Source: an uncultured Pelagibacteraceae bacterium
GTDB taxonomy: Bacteria; Pseudomonadota; Alphaproteobacteria; Pelagibacterales; Pelagibacteraceae
Direction: 5' to 3'
Assembly: GCA_902601315.1 (NCBI GenBank)
Contig: CACKMS010000001.1
Location: 1-64,000, forward strand
DNA length: 64,000 nt
A model generated the notes under the pieces. The model saw only the letters and a program-made list of their open reading frames with translations, was not told where the DNA came from and did not search any database. Of this stretch, positions 17,180-27,347 are shown in pieces (positions within the stretch are counted from its first letter, which is position 1; each line of letters opens with the position of its first letter). The translations under genes and the position numbers were made by a program.

Positions 17180-19843
17180 ATGGCAAAAACCTTAAACGAG
17201 ATCAGAACTACATTCTTAGATTATTTTGAGAAAAATGATCACAAGATAGTTGAGTCATCAAACTTAGTACCAAACAACGATCCTACCTTGATGTTTGCAA
17301 ACTCGGGAATGGTTCAGTTTAAAAATGTTTTCACAGGTTTAGAAAAAAGAGATTATAAAAGGGCAACTACTTCTCAAAAATGTGTAAGAGCAGGTGGTAA
17401 ACATAATGATTTAGAAAATGTTGGTTACACACCAAGACACCACACATTTTTTGAAATGCTTGGTAATTTTTCTTTCGGAGACTATTTTAAAGACAGAGGT
17501 ATTGAACTAGCGTGGAATTTAATTACCAAAGATTTTGGATTAGATAAAGACAGACTTTATGTAACTGTTTTTCATGAGGATGATGAGGCCTTTAATTTTT
17601 GGAAGAAAATTGCGGGTTTTAGCGATGATAAAATAATTAGGATTGCTACGTCAGATAACTTTTGGTCGATGGGAGAAACTGGTCCATGCGGCCCTTGTTC
17701 TGAAATTTTTTATGATCATGGAGATCATTTATATGGTGGCCTTCCCGGAAGCAAAGAGGAAGATGGGGATAGATTTATTGAAATTTGGAACTTAGTCTTT
17801 ATGCAATTTGAACAAGTTTCAAAAGATAAACGAATTAATTTACCAAAACCATCTGTAGATACAGGAATGGGATTAGAGAGGATAGCAGCTTTACTTCAAG
17901 GTACACATGATAATTATGAAACAGATCATTTTAAAAAATTAATAAATTCAACTTCAGAAGCTGTAAAAGTTAAACCAAACGAAAATAATTTATCAAGCTT
18001 TAGAGTTATTGCAGATCATTTAAGAGCAAGTTCATTTTTAATTGCAGAAGGAGTTCTGCCATCAAACGAGGGAAGAGGATATGTTCTGAGAAGAATTATG
18101 AGAAGAGGTATGAGACATTCTCATTTACTTGGATCAAATGAACCAATTTTTTATAATATTTTTAAAACTTTGATGGAAGAGATGAAAGGAAATTATCCTG
18201 AAATTGAAAGAGCAGAGTCTTTAATTCGTGAAACACTAAAGATGGAGGAGGAAAAATTTTTAGTCCTTCTTGATAGAGGGATAAAAATTTTAAATGAGGA
18301 AATTTCAAAAATCGACAAAGTTTTACCTGGTGAAGTTGCTTTTAAATTATATGACACTTACGGTTTCCCATTAGATTTAACTCAAGATATTTTAAAAAGT
18401 AAATCATTAACTATTGATAACGATAAATTTAATACTTTAATGCAAGAAAGTAGAGAGCTTGCTAAAAAAAATTGGAAAGGCTCTGGTGATAGTGCCGTTG
18501 ACGATATTTGGTTTGGAATAAGAGAAAAGTTAGGCGCAACAGAATTTTTAGGTTATGAAACAAATCTAGCCGAAGGAGTAGTGCTCTCTTTATTAAAAGA
18601 TAACAGAGAAGTTGAACAGATTAATTCTGGTGATGAGGCAATGATTATTATAAATCAAACCCCTTTTTATGGAGAGTCGGGTGGACAAGTTGGTGATAGA
18701 GGACAAATTATTTCTGGTGAATTTATTTTTGAAGTTGAAGATGTTCAAAAAAAACTTGGAGATTTATTTGTTCATTATGGAAAAGTAAAAAAAGGATCAA
18801 TTAAAAATAATGAAAATGTGGAAATGAAAATCGATATTGAAAGACGAGATAATGTAAGAGCATATCATTCAGCAACACATTTATTACACGAGTCTTTAAG
18901 AAGAGTTTTAGGCACACATGTTACTCAAAAAGGTTCGTTAGTTGAGCCTGACAGACTAAGGTTTGATTTTAGTCATATGAAACCAATTTCTAGCGATGAA
19001 ATAGAGAAGATAGAAACATATGTAAATTCAATGGTTAGTAATAAGTCCGAGGTTAAAACAAGGATAATGACACCTAAAGAAGCGGTAAATAATGGTGCAT
19101 TAGCTTTATTTGGTGAAAAATATGGAGACGAGGTGAGGGTTTTATCAATGGGAAGCGAAAAAGATAAATATTTTTCAACAGAGTTATGCGGTGGAACTCA
19201 TGTAAGAAATACTGGAGATATAGGAAAATTTAAAATTGTAAGTCAGTCTTCAATTGCAGCAGGAGTAAGAAGAGTTGAGGCTTTAAGAGATAAACAACTA
19301 AATGATTATTTAAAAAATAAAGATAAATTATCTGATCTATCAGTCCAAAAAGATGAACAAACTATAAAAGAAATTTCAGAAAAAATCATTAAAGTAGGAG
19401 GAAAACCTGATTTAAGTAATAAAGATCAAAAAGGTTTAATTAAAGATCTTTCAAAACAACTTGAACTATTAAGTGTTAAATCAATTTTGGAAGACAAAAA
19501 TAAAAATGCCATTAATGATGAGACAATAAATGGAATAAAAATAAGATTACAAAAGATTGATGGATTACCACCAAAAGATTTAAGAAAATTAGTAGACAAT
19601 GGAAAAAAAGAATTAGCAGAAGGTATTGTAATTGTTTTTGCTAACAAAGATGACAAAGTAGGGTTAGCGGTTGGTATTACTGATAATCTGATTGAAAAAT
19701 ATGATGCTGTAAAATTTGCAAAATTGGGTTCCAATATAATTGGTGGAAAGGGTGGAGGAGGAAGAAAAGATTTCGCTCAAGCTGGTGGTACTGATCCAGG
19801 TAAAATTGATGAAGCTATAAATAAACTAAAAGAACTAATTTAA
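17180..19843 (+). CDS. alaS: Alanyl-tRNA synthetase
   Basis: Class II synthetase charging tRNA-Ala. The catalytic domain occupies about the first 460 residues (motif-bearing segments RATTSQKCVRAGGKHNDLEN and TGMGLERIAALLQG). The editing domain shows zinc-binding HSATHLLHE and CGGTHVRNTGDIG, which hydrolyses Ser- and Gly-tRNA-Ala. The glycine-rich C-terminal C-Ala domain ends with GGKGGGGRKDFAQAGG. Length of 887 is normal. The last 4 bases overlap the convergent glycosyltransferase gene. The previous gene is recA, separated by a terminator; the recA-alaS order is common in alphaproteobacteria. Confidence 0.99.
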   Translation: MAKTLNEIRTTFLDYFEKNDHKIVESSNLVPNNDPTLMFANSGMVQFKNVFTGLEKRDYKRATTSQKCVRAGGKHNDLENVGYTPRHHTFFEMLGNFSFGDYFKDRGIELAWNLITKDFGLDKDRLYVTVFHEDDEAFNFWKKIAGFSDDKIIRIATSDNFWSMGETGPCGPCSEIFYDHGDHLYGGLPGSKEEDGDRFIEIWNLVFMQFEQVSKDKRINLPKPSVDTGMGLERIAALLQGTHDNYETDHFKKLINSTSEAVKVKPNENNLSSFRVIADHLRASSFLIAEGVLPSNEGRGYVLRRIMRRGMRHSHLLGSNEPIFYNIFKTLMEEMKGNYPEIERAESLIRETLKMEEEKFLVLLDRGIKILNEEISKIDKVLPGEVAFKLYDTYGFPLDLTQDILKSKSLTIDNDKFNTLMQESRELAKKNWKGSGDSAVDDIWFGIREKLGATEFLGYETNLAEGVVLSLLKDNREVEQINSGDEAMIIINQTPFYGESGGQVGDRGQIISGEFIFEVEDVQKKLGDLFVHYGKVKKGSIKNNENVEMKIDIERRDNVRAYHSATHLLHESLRRVLGTHVTQKGSLVEPDRLRFDFSHMKPISSDEIEKIETYVNSMVSNKSEVKTRIMTPKEAVNNGALALFGEKYGDEVRVLSMGSEKDKYFSTELCGGTHVRNTGDIGKFKIVSQSSIAAGVRRVEALRDKQLNDYLKNKDKLSDLSVQKDEQTIKEISEKIIKVGGKPDLSNKDQKGLIKDLSKQLELLSVKSILEDKNKNAINDETINGIKIRLQKIDGLPPKDLRKLVDNGKKELAEGIVIVFANKDDKVGLAVGITDNLIEKYDAVKFAKLGSNIIGGKGGGGRKDFAQAGGTDPGKIDEAINKLKELI

Positions 19844-20823
19844 TTTTTTTCAATAAACTCAATTATTTTTTCACTAGATAACTTATCTATAGAAGTATTA
19901 TTTAAATTACAGTCATATACAAAACTATTGTCATTCAAAGGTTGAAATTTTTTTGAAGAATTATTGAAGAAAATATAATTTTTATTATCTGAAAAAGAAA
20001 GCATATGTGAAATACCATTATCAATAGTTATATTAAATTTGGTTAACGACCCAAGAGCTGTAACAAGCATAGGTTTCTTAAATTCTGTATTCGATTGATG
20101 TTCTGGAAAATAAGCTTTTTTTACATTTTGCTTTATTTTTGCAATTAATTCCTGAAATTTATTCTCTATAAAAAAAGTAGGAATAAATTTATTTGAAAAA
20201 TAATTAGCAACCTTAATAATTTCATCATTATTTATTTCTTTTATTCTCGTTGGATGACCAGCTGTAATTGAAAAGCCAACATAATTTTCATTAGGAATTA
20301 ATTTTTTTGCTTCGTTAATAAAATTGTTTGGAATTGAAATCTTATAATTTGGTTTTATGTTTAATTTTTTAATTTTATTAAAATAATCAATTATTCTACT
20401 TGCAAAAATTTCTCTCTTTCTCATAAACGTCATAGGTTTGCTCATCAAATAATTTAAGCATGGAGAAACATAGTATTTATGGGGTATTTTTCTATAAATT
20501 AAAGTATTTTTAAATCTTGTCTGATTATCAATTATTAAGTCAAATTCATCAAACTCAAAATTTTTAATAACGTCTCTAGATACTTTCATATGATGATCTC
20601 TAAAACCAAAGTGCTCTGGAAAACTTTTAACAGTAATAAAATTATCAGGCTTATACTCTTGAAGTTTTGTATCAAACCAAAAATTCCCCAAATCAGTTGA
20701 AAAATAATATAGGTTTTTAGGCTTAAGGTTGTCGTTTATATAATTGAGCGTTGGTATAGAAGTGAGTGCATCACCTATGCCTCCACCAGTATTAATAAAT
20801 AGAATATTATTTAAGTTATCCAA
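19840..20823 (-). CDS. GT9-like (heptosyltransferase-like) glycosyltransferase
   Basis: Resembles ADP-heptose:LPS heptosyltransferases (GT9): an N-terminal glycine-rich loop NTGGGIGDALTSIPTLNYI (11-29), a central GFSITAGHPTRIKE segment binding the nucleotide sugar, and a late ITIDNGISHML motif. Overall similarity is weak, so the donor and acceptor are unknown, though lipopolysaccharide core assembly is the family's usual role. The start is TTG (20821-20823) immediately after the icd stop codon, with no good in-frame ATG near the N-terminus. It is therefore probably translated by coupling with icd. It overlaps convergent alaS by 4 bases. Confidence 0.65.
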   Translation of the reverse strand: MDNLNNILFINTGGGIGDALTSIPTLNYINDNLKPKNLYYFSTDLGNFWFDTKLQEYKPDNFITVKSFPEHFGFRDHHMKVSRDVIKNFEFDEFDLIIDNQTRFKNTLIYRKIPHKYYVSPCLNYLMSKPMTFMRKREIFASRIIDYFNKIKKLNIKPNYKISIPNNFINEAKKLIPNENYVGFSITAGHPTRIKEINNDEIIKVANYFSNKFIPTFFIENKFQELIAKIKQNVKKAYFPEHQSNTEFKKPMLVTALGSLTKFNITIDNGISHMLSFSDNKNYIFFNNSSKKFQPLNDNSFVYDCNLNNTSIDKLSSEKIIEFIEKN

Positions 20824-22038
20824 TTAATTTAGTTTTTTTTCTAAATTTGATTTTATTACTTCCAAAAACTGATTTGTAGTTAAGTATTTATTTGATGGAC
20901 CGATTAATATAGCCAAGTCTTTAGTCATATGACCTTGTTCTACAGCATCAATACACACCATCTCTAAACTTTGAGCAAATTTAATAAGCTCGTCATTTTT
21001 ATCTAATTTACCTCTATGACCTAGTCCTCTAGTCCATGCAAAAATCGAGGCAATTGGATTTGTTGAGGTTTCTTTTCCTTGCTGGTGCATTCTAAAATGA
21101 CGAGTGACTGTCCCGTGAGCTGCTTCTGCTTCCATAGTTTTTCCATCAGGTGCCAAAAGCACACTTGTCATAAGTCCGAGAGATCCATATCCTTGTGCAA
21201 CGGTATCAGATTGAACATCACCATCATAATTTTTACAAGCCCATATATATCTGCCGCTCCATTTCATTGCACAAGCAACCATGTCATCGATTAATCTATG
21301 TTCATAAATAATATGATTTTTTTCAAACTCAGATTTAAAATCATACTCATAAACTTTCTGAAAAATATCTTTAAATCTTCCGTCATATTTTTTTAAAATT
21401 GTATTTTTTGTTGATAGATAAACAGGCCATTTTTTAATTAATCCATAATTGAAACAAGACCTTGCGAAATCTTCTATCGATTTATCTAAATTATACATGG
21501 AGAGTGCAATTCCTGGACCTGGGAAATTGAATACTTCATATTTTTTTTCATCACTACCGTCCTCAGCAGTCCATTTGACTTCAAGCTTACCTTTGCCAGG
21601 TACTACAAAATCAGTCGCTCTATATTGATCCCCAAAAGCATGTCTGCCAATAATTAATGGATCAGTCCAAGACGGAACTAGCTTTGGAATATTTTTACAT
21701 ATAATAGGTTCTCTAAAAACCGTTCCTCCTATAATATTTCTTATAGTTCCGTTTGGAGATCTCCACATTTTTTTCAGATTAAATTCTTTAACTCTTGCTT
21801 CATCAGGAGTTATTGTTGCACACTTTATTCCAACACCATTTTTTTTAATTGCATTTGCACAATCAATTGTAATTTGATCATCAGTATCATCTCTACTTTT
21901 CATACCAAGGTCGTAATATTCAATTCCTAAATCAAGATATGGGAGAATTAATTTATTCTTGATAAACTCCCAGATCACTCTGGTCATTTCATCACCATCC
22001 AATTCAACAACTGGATTTTTTACCTTAATTTTACTCAT
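20824..22038 (-). CDS. icd: NADP-dependent isocitrate dehydrogenase, eukaryotic-like type
   Basis: TCA-cycle enzyme converting isocitrate to 2-oxoglutarate and CO2 with NADP. The N-terminus ([20 protein letters not shown]), TITPDEARV and the substrate-binding [11 protein letters not shown] segment mark the homodimeric subfamily II that also includes mitochondrial enzymes, common in alphaproteobacteria. Length of 404 matches. The downstream GT9-like gene starts on the next base after its stop codon. It is divergent from psd, with 80 bases between that must hold both promoters. Confidence 0.97.
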   Translation of the reverse strand: MSKIKVKNPVVELDGDEMTRVIWEFIKNKLILPYLDLGIEYYDLGMKSRDDTDDQITIDCANAIKKNGVGIKCATITPDEARVKEFNLKKMWRSPNGTIRNIIGGTVFREPIICKNIPKLVPSWTDPLIIGRHAFGDQYRATDFVVPGKGKLEVKWTAEDGSDEKKYEVFNFPGPGIALSMYNLDKSIEDFARSCFNYGLIKKWPVYLSTKNTILKKYDGRFKDIFQKVYEYDFKSEFEKNHIIYEHRLIDDMVACAMKWSGRYIWACKNYDGDVQSDTVAQGYGSLGLMTSVLLAPDGKTMEAEAAHGTVTRHFRMHQQGKETSTNPIASIFAWTRGLGHRGKLDKNDELIKFAQSLEMVCIDAVEQGHMTKDLAILIGPSNKYLTTNQFLEVIKSNLEKKLN

Positions 22039-22118
22039 TTTTTTGGTGTATCTTATTAATTGAATTTCTGCATTTTATATACATATTAATCAAAATTTAT
22101 CAATTAATCGAGTTAGCT

Positions 22119-22766
22119 ATGTTTAAGAATATATTCCCAAAAATTCATAATGAAGGTTACAAATTTATTGTAATTTTCGTCTTTGCAACAATAGTATTGT
22201 ATTTCATTCATGGATTTTTAGGTTTTGTTGGTTTGGTTCTATCTATCTGGTGCTATTATTTTTTCAGGGATCCAGAAAGAATTTCAATTGGTGATGAAGA
22301 TTATCTTACAAGTCCAGCTGACGGAGTTGTTCTTCAAGTTTTTGAGACCAATGGTCCAAAAGAACTTGGCTTAGAAGATAGAAAGTTTACCAAAGTTAGC
22401 ATATTTATGAATGTATTTGATTGTCATGTTAATAGAATTCCATGTTCAGGAAAAATTACAGAAATTTTGTATAAACCTGGAAAATTTGTTAATGCGTCTT
22501 TAGATAAAGCAAGCGAAGACAATGAAAGAAATTACTACAAATTAAATAATACATTTGGTGAAGATATTATTGTAGTTCAAATAGCAGGTTTGGTTGCAAG
22601 AAGAATTGTAACAGAAACATCATTAGATCAAGATCTTAAACAAGGCGATAGAATAGGGATGATTAGATTTGGAAGTAGAGCTGATTTGTATTTTGAAAAT
22701 TACAAACCTCTAGTTAAGGTAGATCAGAAAATGACAGCAGGTGAAACTTTAATAGCCAAAAGGTAA
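22119..22766 (+). CDS. psd: Phosphatidylserine decarboxylase, short (PSD-A) type
   Basis: Membrane-associated pyruvoyl enzyme making phosphatidylethanolamine. Two hydrophobic segments near the N-terminus (about 16-48) anchor it. The self-cleavage site that makes the pyruvoyl group is G185-S186 in IRFGSRADLYF. Length of 215 fits the short type common in alphaproteobacteria rather than the longer E. coli form. It is followed one base later by pssA, which makes its substrate, so the two form a phosphatidylethanolamine operon continuing into rlmE. Confidence 0.95.
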   Translation: MFKNIFPKIHNEGYKFIVIFVFATIVLYFIHGFLGFVGLVLSIWCYYFFRDPERISIGDEDYLTSPADGVVLQVFETNGPKELGLEDRKFTKVSIFMNVFDCHVNRIPCSGKITEILYKPGKFVNASLDKASEDNERNYYKLNNTFGEDIIVVQIAGLVARRIVTETSLDQDLKQGDRIGMIRFGSRADLYFENYKPLVKVDQKMTAGETLIAKR

Positions 22767-22767
22767 G

Positions 22768-23568
22768 ATGGAAAAATCAAAAGAAAATTTAAAGTTAGTA
22801 TCAAATAAAAATTCGAGAATAATTTTACCTAATATTTTAACACTATTTGGTGTTTGTATTGGTTTAAGCTCCATCAAATTTGCTTTTGATGGAAATTTTG
22901 AACTAGCAATTATAGCTGTAATTGTTGCAGGTATTATTGATGGTTTAGATGGCAGAATTGCAAGACTGATAAAGGCTACATCAAAAGTTGGGAAAGAACT
23001 GGATAGTTTGACTGATGTAATAAGTTTTGGTGTTGCTCCTGCTTTTATAATGTATTTTTGGTCATTAGTTGAGATTGGTAGATTGGGTTGGTTGGTTGCA
23101 TTAATCTATGTTGTCTGTGTAGCATTAAGGTTAGCAAGATTCAATGTATCAGCCAGTGAAGATCTATCATGGAAAGATAATTTTTTTGTTGGAATACCAT
23201 CACCTGCAGGCGGTATTTTAGTTTTAATGCCCTTAATTTACAGTTTAAGCGAATTTCAAATATTTAATCCTAACTATCAAATTTTAGTACCATCTCTGTT
23301 TATTATAATTTCAATTCTGCTGATTAGTAAAATTCCAACTTACTCTTTAAAAAAAATTGTAGTTCCAAGAAATACAACAATTTTTCTTTTATTTTCTGTT
23401 ATATTATTTTTTGGTCTTTTATTTATTTATACTTTCAATACAATTGTAATTGCAGGAACAGTTTATTTATTACTTGTCCCAGTAAGTACGTTTCATTTTT
23501 ATTCAATTTTAAAAAGTAAGAAAATTGAGAAAATTGAAGATATTGAACATCACGAAGATGTTTTGTAA
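22768..23568 (+). CDS. pssA: CDP-diacylglycerol-serine O-phosphatidyltransferase
   Basis: Integral membrane enzyme joining CDP-diacylglycerol and serine to give phosphatidylserine. The CDP-alcohol phosphotransferase motif is complete: D61-G-x2-A65-R66-x8-G75-x3-D79-x3-D83. About eight hydrophobic segments follow. Length is 266, with a charged C-terminal tail (EKIEDIEHHED). It lies one base after psd, the next enzyme of the pathway, which strengthens the assignment over other CDP-alcohol transferases such as PgsA. Confidence 0.95.
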   Translation: MEKSKENLKLVSNKNSRIILPNILTLFGVCIGLSSIKFAFDGNFELAIIAVIVAGIIDGLDGRIARLIKATSKVGKELDSLTDVISFGVAPAFIMYFWSLVEIGRLGWLVALIYVVCVALRLARFNVSASEDLSWKDNFFVGIPSPAGGILVLMPLIYSLSEFQIFNPNYQILVPSLFIIISILLISKIPTYSLKKIVVPRNTTIFLLFSVILFFGLLFIYTFNTIVIAGTVYLLLVPVSTFHFYSILKSKKIEKIEDIEHHEDVL

Positions 23569-23578
23569 TAAAAATTAA

Positions 23579-24190
23579 TTGAAGAAAAATAAAATCTCAA
23601 AAAATTGGATAAATAAGCAAAAAAGAGACATCTACGTAAGACAATCAAAACTAGATGGTTATCGTTCTAGAGCAGTTTATAAACTTCAAGAGATACAAAC
23701 AAAGTTTAAAGTAATTAATAATGGCATGTCCATACTTGATCTTGGAGCTGCCCCAGGAAGCTGGAGTGAGTTTATTTCCAGAAAATTCAAAAATATAAAG
23801 CTTGTCGCAATTGATATTAAAGAATTAGACAAAATTGAAAATGTTACTCATATAAAAGGTGATTTTACAGATGAGATAACTCAAAAAAAAATTGAAAACA
23901 ATTTTGATGAAAAAATCGACTTAGTTGTCTCTGATATGGCGGTAAATACTACCGGCAATAAAAATCTAGACTCACTTGTTACAGGCGAGTTAAGCATTGA
24001 GGCCATGAATTTTTCCATTAAAATTTTAAAAAAAAATGGCATTTTTGTCTCAAAAATCTTTATGGGATCAAGTTTTAATGAAATTGTTGATAGTGCTAAG
24101 AAGAATTTTAAAGAATTTCATGTGTATAAACCTCCCTCAAGCAGAAAAGAGTCTAAAGAAAATTTTATAATCTGTAAAAATTTAAGGTAG
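23579..24190 (+). CDS. rlmE: 23S rRNA 2'-O-ribose uridine methyltransferase RlmE (FtsJ)
   Basis: SAM-dependent methyltransferase modifying U2552 (E. coli numbering) of 23S rRNA, needed for efficient late assembly of the large subunit. The SAM motif D54-LGAAPGSWS and the catalytic K-D-K set are visible: K35 in SRAVYKLQEI, D119 in VVSDMAVN and K159 in FVSKIF. The start is TTG at 23579: the first in-frame ATG is at codon 50, after the essential RAVYKL segment, so a non-ATG start is required. Length is 203. It follows pssA by 10 bases. Confidence 0.93.
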   Translation: MKKNKISKNWINKQKRDIYVRQSKLDGYRSRAVYKLQEIQTKFKVINNGMSILDLGAAPGSWSEFISRKFKNIKLVAIDIKELDKIENVTHIKGDFTDEITQKKIENNFDEKIDLVVSDMAVNTTGNKNLDSLVTGELSIEAMNFSIKILKKNGIFVSKIFMGSSFNEIVDSAKKNFKEFHVYKPPSSRKESKENFIICKNLR

Positions 24191-24228
24191 TTACCTTTTA
24201 ATTTTCAAAGAATCGTTTATACAAGGAC

Positions 24229-25293
24229 ATGGAAATCATTAAAGAAGCACTCACATTTGATGACGTAACTTTAGCACCCAATTATTCACAAGTACTACCA
24301 TCAGAGGTCAATACATCAACAAATCTATCAAAAAATTTATCTCTAAAGATACCTTTGTTAACATCTGCTATGGACACAGTTACAGAATCTAAAATGGCAA
24401 TTGCAATGGCTGAACTTGGAGGTATTGGAGTAATACACAGAAATTTGACCATCGAACAACAAATTTTGGAAATAAGAAAAGTTAAAGCAAAAAAATGTCT
24501 TGTAGGAGCAGCAGTTGGCGCAAGTTCAAGGGAACATTTAAGAGCGCAAAAAATTTTAAAGGAAAAATTGGATTTAATAGTTGTTGATACTGCACACGCA
24601 CACACAAAAAAAGTTGGAGAGATAATAAAAAAAATTAAAAAATTAAAACCAAAAAAAACTTCTTTATGTGCTGGAAATGTTGCAACTGCTGAAGCTGCAA
24701 AATACTTAATTACATTAGGTGTAGATATTATTAAAGTAGGTATTGGTCCAGGATCAATTTGTACAACAAGGTTAGTAGCTGGAATTGGTGTTCCTCAACT
24801 AAGTGCTATTTTAAGTGTTAAAAAAGGAATGGGAAAAAGTAAATGTGCTTTGATTGCTGATGGAGGAATAAAATTTTCTGGAGATATTGCTAAAGCTTTA
24901 GCTGCTGGTGCTGATGCTGTTATGATTGGATCTTTATTTGCGGGAACTGATCAAGCCCCAGGAAAAATTATAAAAAGGAACGGAAAATTATTTAAAAGCT
25001 TTAGGGGAATGGGTTCTATTGGAGCAATGAATAAAGGATCAGCCGATAGATATTTTCAGACTAAACAAAAAGATACCTCGAAATATGTTGCTGAAGGAGT
25101 TGAGGCATTTGTAAAATATAAAGGATCAGTAAATAAAATAATTTTTCAATTAGTAGGAGGACTAAAGTCATCTATGGGATACCTTGGGTCACCTAGAGTT
25201 GTAGATTTAAGAAAAAAACCTAAATTTGTAAAAATAACCAAAGCTGGATTTTATGAAAGTATGGTACATAATATAGACGAATTAAAAAAATGA
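24229..25293 (+). CDS. guaB: IMP dehydrogenase lacking the CBS (Bateman) domains
   Basis: Catalyses IMP to XMP with NAD, the committed step to GMP. The catalytic loop cysteine is C178 in [15 protein letters not shown], and the flap region RGMGSIGAM with GSADRYFQ follows. Family members usually have about 490 residues with two CBS domains inserted in the barrel. Here the insertion is absent: [10 protein letters not shown] runs straight into LVGAAVGAS at about residues 81-99, giving 354 residues. The LVAGIGVPQ stretch and the neighbouring guaA argue for IMP dehydrogenase over GMP reductase. Loss of the adenine/guanine-nucleotide-sensing module implies relaxed allosteric control. Confidence 0.92.
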   Translation: MEIIKEALTFDDVTLAPNYSQVLPSEVNTSTNLSKNLSLKIPLLTSAMDTVTESKMAIAMAELGGIGVIHRNLTIEQQILEIRKVKAKKCLVGAAVGASSREHLRAQKILKEKLDLIVVDTAHAHTKKVGEIIKKIKKLKPKKTSLCAGNVATAEAAKYLITLGVDIIKVGIGPGSICTTRLVAGIGVPQLSAILSVKKGMGKSKCALIADGGIKFSGDIAKALAAGADAVMIGSLFAGTDQAPGKIIKRNGKLFKSFRGMGSIGAMNKGSADRYFQTKQKDTSKYVAEGVEAFVKYKGSVNKIIFQLVGGLKSSMGYLGSPRVVDLRKKPKFVKITKAGFYESMVHNIDELKK

Positions 25294-25724
25294 TTTTAAA
25301 AATATTTACCTTTTGCATATTTACATTTGGTTTAAGCTCGATAGCTAATGCGAGCGAAAATAATTTTTATGACAAAGGTAAGAAATTATTTGATAAAGAA
25401 AAATATGAAGAATCAAAATTTCAGTTTGAAAGAAGCATTGTATACAATCCTAAACATTCAAATTCATATCTTTATTTAGGAAAAATTTTTGAAATAGAAA
25501 AAAATACTAAACAGAAAGAAAAAAATATTAATACTGCTTTGTTATTAGATCCAAAAAATGAAGAGGCAATGTATATTTTAATTGATCTAGAATTAGAAAG
25601 GTCAAATTTTTCAAAGGTTCAAGATTTAAAAAAAAATTTTAAGAAAATCTGTAATACATTATGTGAAAAATTAACTTCTATAGATACAAGACTAAAAGAT
25701 TTCGAAAAAAAAGATGCTTCTTGA
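25290..25724 (+). CDS. Exported TPR protein of unknown function
   Basis: A signal peptide (about residues 1-21, ending SIANA) is followed by roughly two to three tetratricopeptide-like helix pairs ([42 protein letters not shown]), so this is probably a periplasmic protein-interaction module. It has 144 residues, with two cysteines near residues 124 and 128. It overlaps guaB by 4 bases (ATGA) and guaA by 11 bases. This places an exported protein between two GMP-synthesis genes; compaction of the operon rather than shared function is the likelier reason. Confidence 0.65.
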   Translation: MILKIFTFCIFTFGLSSIANASENNFYDKGKKLFDKEKYEESKFQFERSIVYNPKHSNSYLYLGKIFEIEKNTKQKEKNINTALLLDPKNEEAMYILIDLELERSNFSKVQDLKKNFKKICNTLCEKLTSIDTRLKDFEKKDAS

Positions 25725-27276
25725 GAACGATCTTAAGAAAATCTTAATAATAGATTTTGGTTCGCAGTTCACACAACTAATAGCAAGAAAAGTTAGAGAA
25801 CTTGGAGTTTATTGTGAAATTATTAGCCATCACAAAACAAATAATATTAAACTTTTAGATAAAAATGTTAGCGGGTTTATATTGTCTGGAGGACCTTTAA
25901 ATGTTTATCAAAGTAATCGAGTAAAATTTAATAAGAATTTACTAAATTCTAATATTCCAGTTCTTGGAATATGTTTCGGTCACCAAATTATATCAAAAGA
26001 ATTGGGCGGCAAGGTCAAACAATCAAAATCAAGAGAATTTGGTTTAGCAAAAGTTAAAAAAGTTAGAGAAAGTATACTAACAAAAGATTTTTTTACGAAA
26101 AAAGAAAATAATGTTTGGATGAGCCATGCAGATGAGGTTACCAAATTACCAAAAGATTTTAAGGTAATTGGAAAAACAAGCAATGCAAAATTTTGTATTG
26201 TTGAAAACACAAAGAAAAAATTATTTGGTATTCAGTTTCATCCAGAGGTAACTCATACAAATAGAGGAAAAATTATCTTAAGAAATTTTGTATTTAAAAT
26301 TTGTAAAATTAAAAGAAACTGGTCTTCTAAAGATCAGAAATTAAAGCTTATCAATCAAGTTAAAACTCAAGTTGGTAATTCGAAAGTCATTTGTGCCCTC
26401 TCGGGTGGAGTAGACAGCAGTGTTGTTGCAAAATTATTATCTAATGCAATAGGTAAACGATTAACTTGCATATTTGTAAATACTGGGCTTTTAAGAAAAG
26501 ATGAGGAAAAGCAAGTTGTTCATACATTTAAAAAACGTCTTAAAATTAATTTGGTTTATGTGAATGCTGAAAAACAATTTTTAAATAAATTAAAAAATGT
26601 TACAGACCCTGAAAAAAAAAGAAAATTAATTGGGAATTTATTTATTAAAATTTTTGATAATTATGCAAAAAAAATTAAAAATATTCAGTTTTTGGCACAA
26701 GGAACTTTATACCCAGACTTAATTGAGAGTAAATCTGTAACTGGAAGTCAAACATCAAAAATTAAATCCCATCATAATGTTGGAGGTCTACCAAAAAAAA
26801 TGAATTTAAAATTAGTTGAGCCTTTAAAATATTTATTTAAAGATGAAGTTAGAAAATTAGGGCTTGAGCTTGGGTTGAATAAAGAAATAATATCAAGACA
26901 TCCTTTTCCAGGACCTGGTTTAGCTATTAGAATGCCAGGAACTATAACAAGAGAAAAAATCAAAATTTTAAAAGAAGCTGATCATATTTTTATAGATGGA
27001 TTGAAAAAAAATAATCTTTACGATAAAATTTGGCAGGCTTATGTTGCTTTGCTACCTGTAAAAACTGTTGGGGTGATGGGAGACAACAGAACATATGAAA
27101 ACTTATGCTTGTTAAGAGCAATAACATCCGAAGATGGTATGACTGCAGATTTTTTTAAATTTGAAAAATCTTTTTTACAGAAGATTTCTAACCAGATAGT
27201 AAATAATATTAGAGGAATTAATAGGGTAGTATATGATGTCACTTCTAAACCACCAAGCACCATTGAATTAGAGTAA
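25714..27276 (+). CDS. guaA: GMP synthase (glutamine-hydrolysing)
   Basis: Two-domain cytosolic enzyme converting XMP to GMP. The N-terminal class I glutamine amidotransferase has nucleophile C87 in GICFGHQI and a downstream FHPEVTH (His-Glu) pair. The ATP pyrophosphatase domain has the P-loop LSGGVDSSV. The dimerisation domain ends with the conserved [10 protein letters not shown]. Length of 520 is normal. It overlaps the exported TPR gene by 11 bases and, with guaB, completes IMP-to-GMP conversion in one operon. Confidence 0.98.
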   Translation: MLLENDLKKILIIDFGSQFTQLIARKVRELGVYCEIISHHKTNNIKLLDKNVSGFILSGGPLNVYQSNRVKFNKNLLNSNIPVLGICFGHQIISKELGGKVKQSKSREFGLAKVKKVRESILTKDFFTKKENNVWMSHADEVTKLPKDFKVIGKTSNAKFCIVENTKKKLFGIQFHPEVTHTNRGKIILRNFVFKICKIKRNWSSKDQKLKLINQVKTQVGNSKVICALSGGVDSSVVAKLLSNAIGKRLTCIFVNTGLLRKDEEKQVVHTFKKRLKINLVYVNAEKQFLNKLKNVTDPEKKRKLIGNLFIKIFDNYAKKIKNIQFLAQGTLYPDLIESKSVTGSQTSKIKSHHNVGGLPKKMNLKLVEPLKYLFKDEVRKLGLELGLNKEIISRHPFPGPGLAIRMPGTITREKIKILKEADHIFIDGLKKNNLYDKIWQAYVALLPVKTVGVMGDNRTYENLCLLRAITSEDGMTADFFKFEKSFLQKISNQIVNNIRGINRVVYDVTSKPPSTIELE

Positions 27277-27347
27277 TAAGAATGTATTAATTAATTACAC
27301 AATATGTGCATAATACTTTATTAAATTATTATATCTAAAGAAATTAA

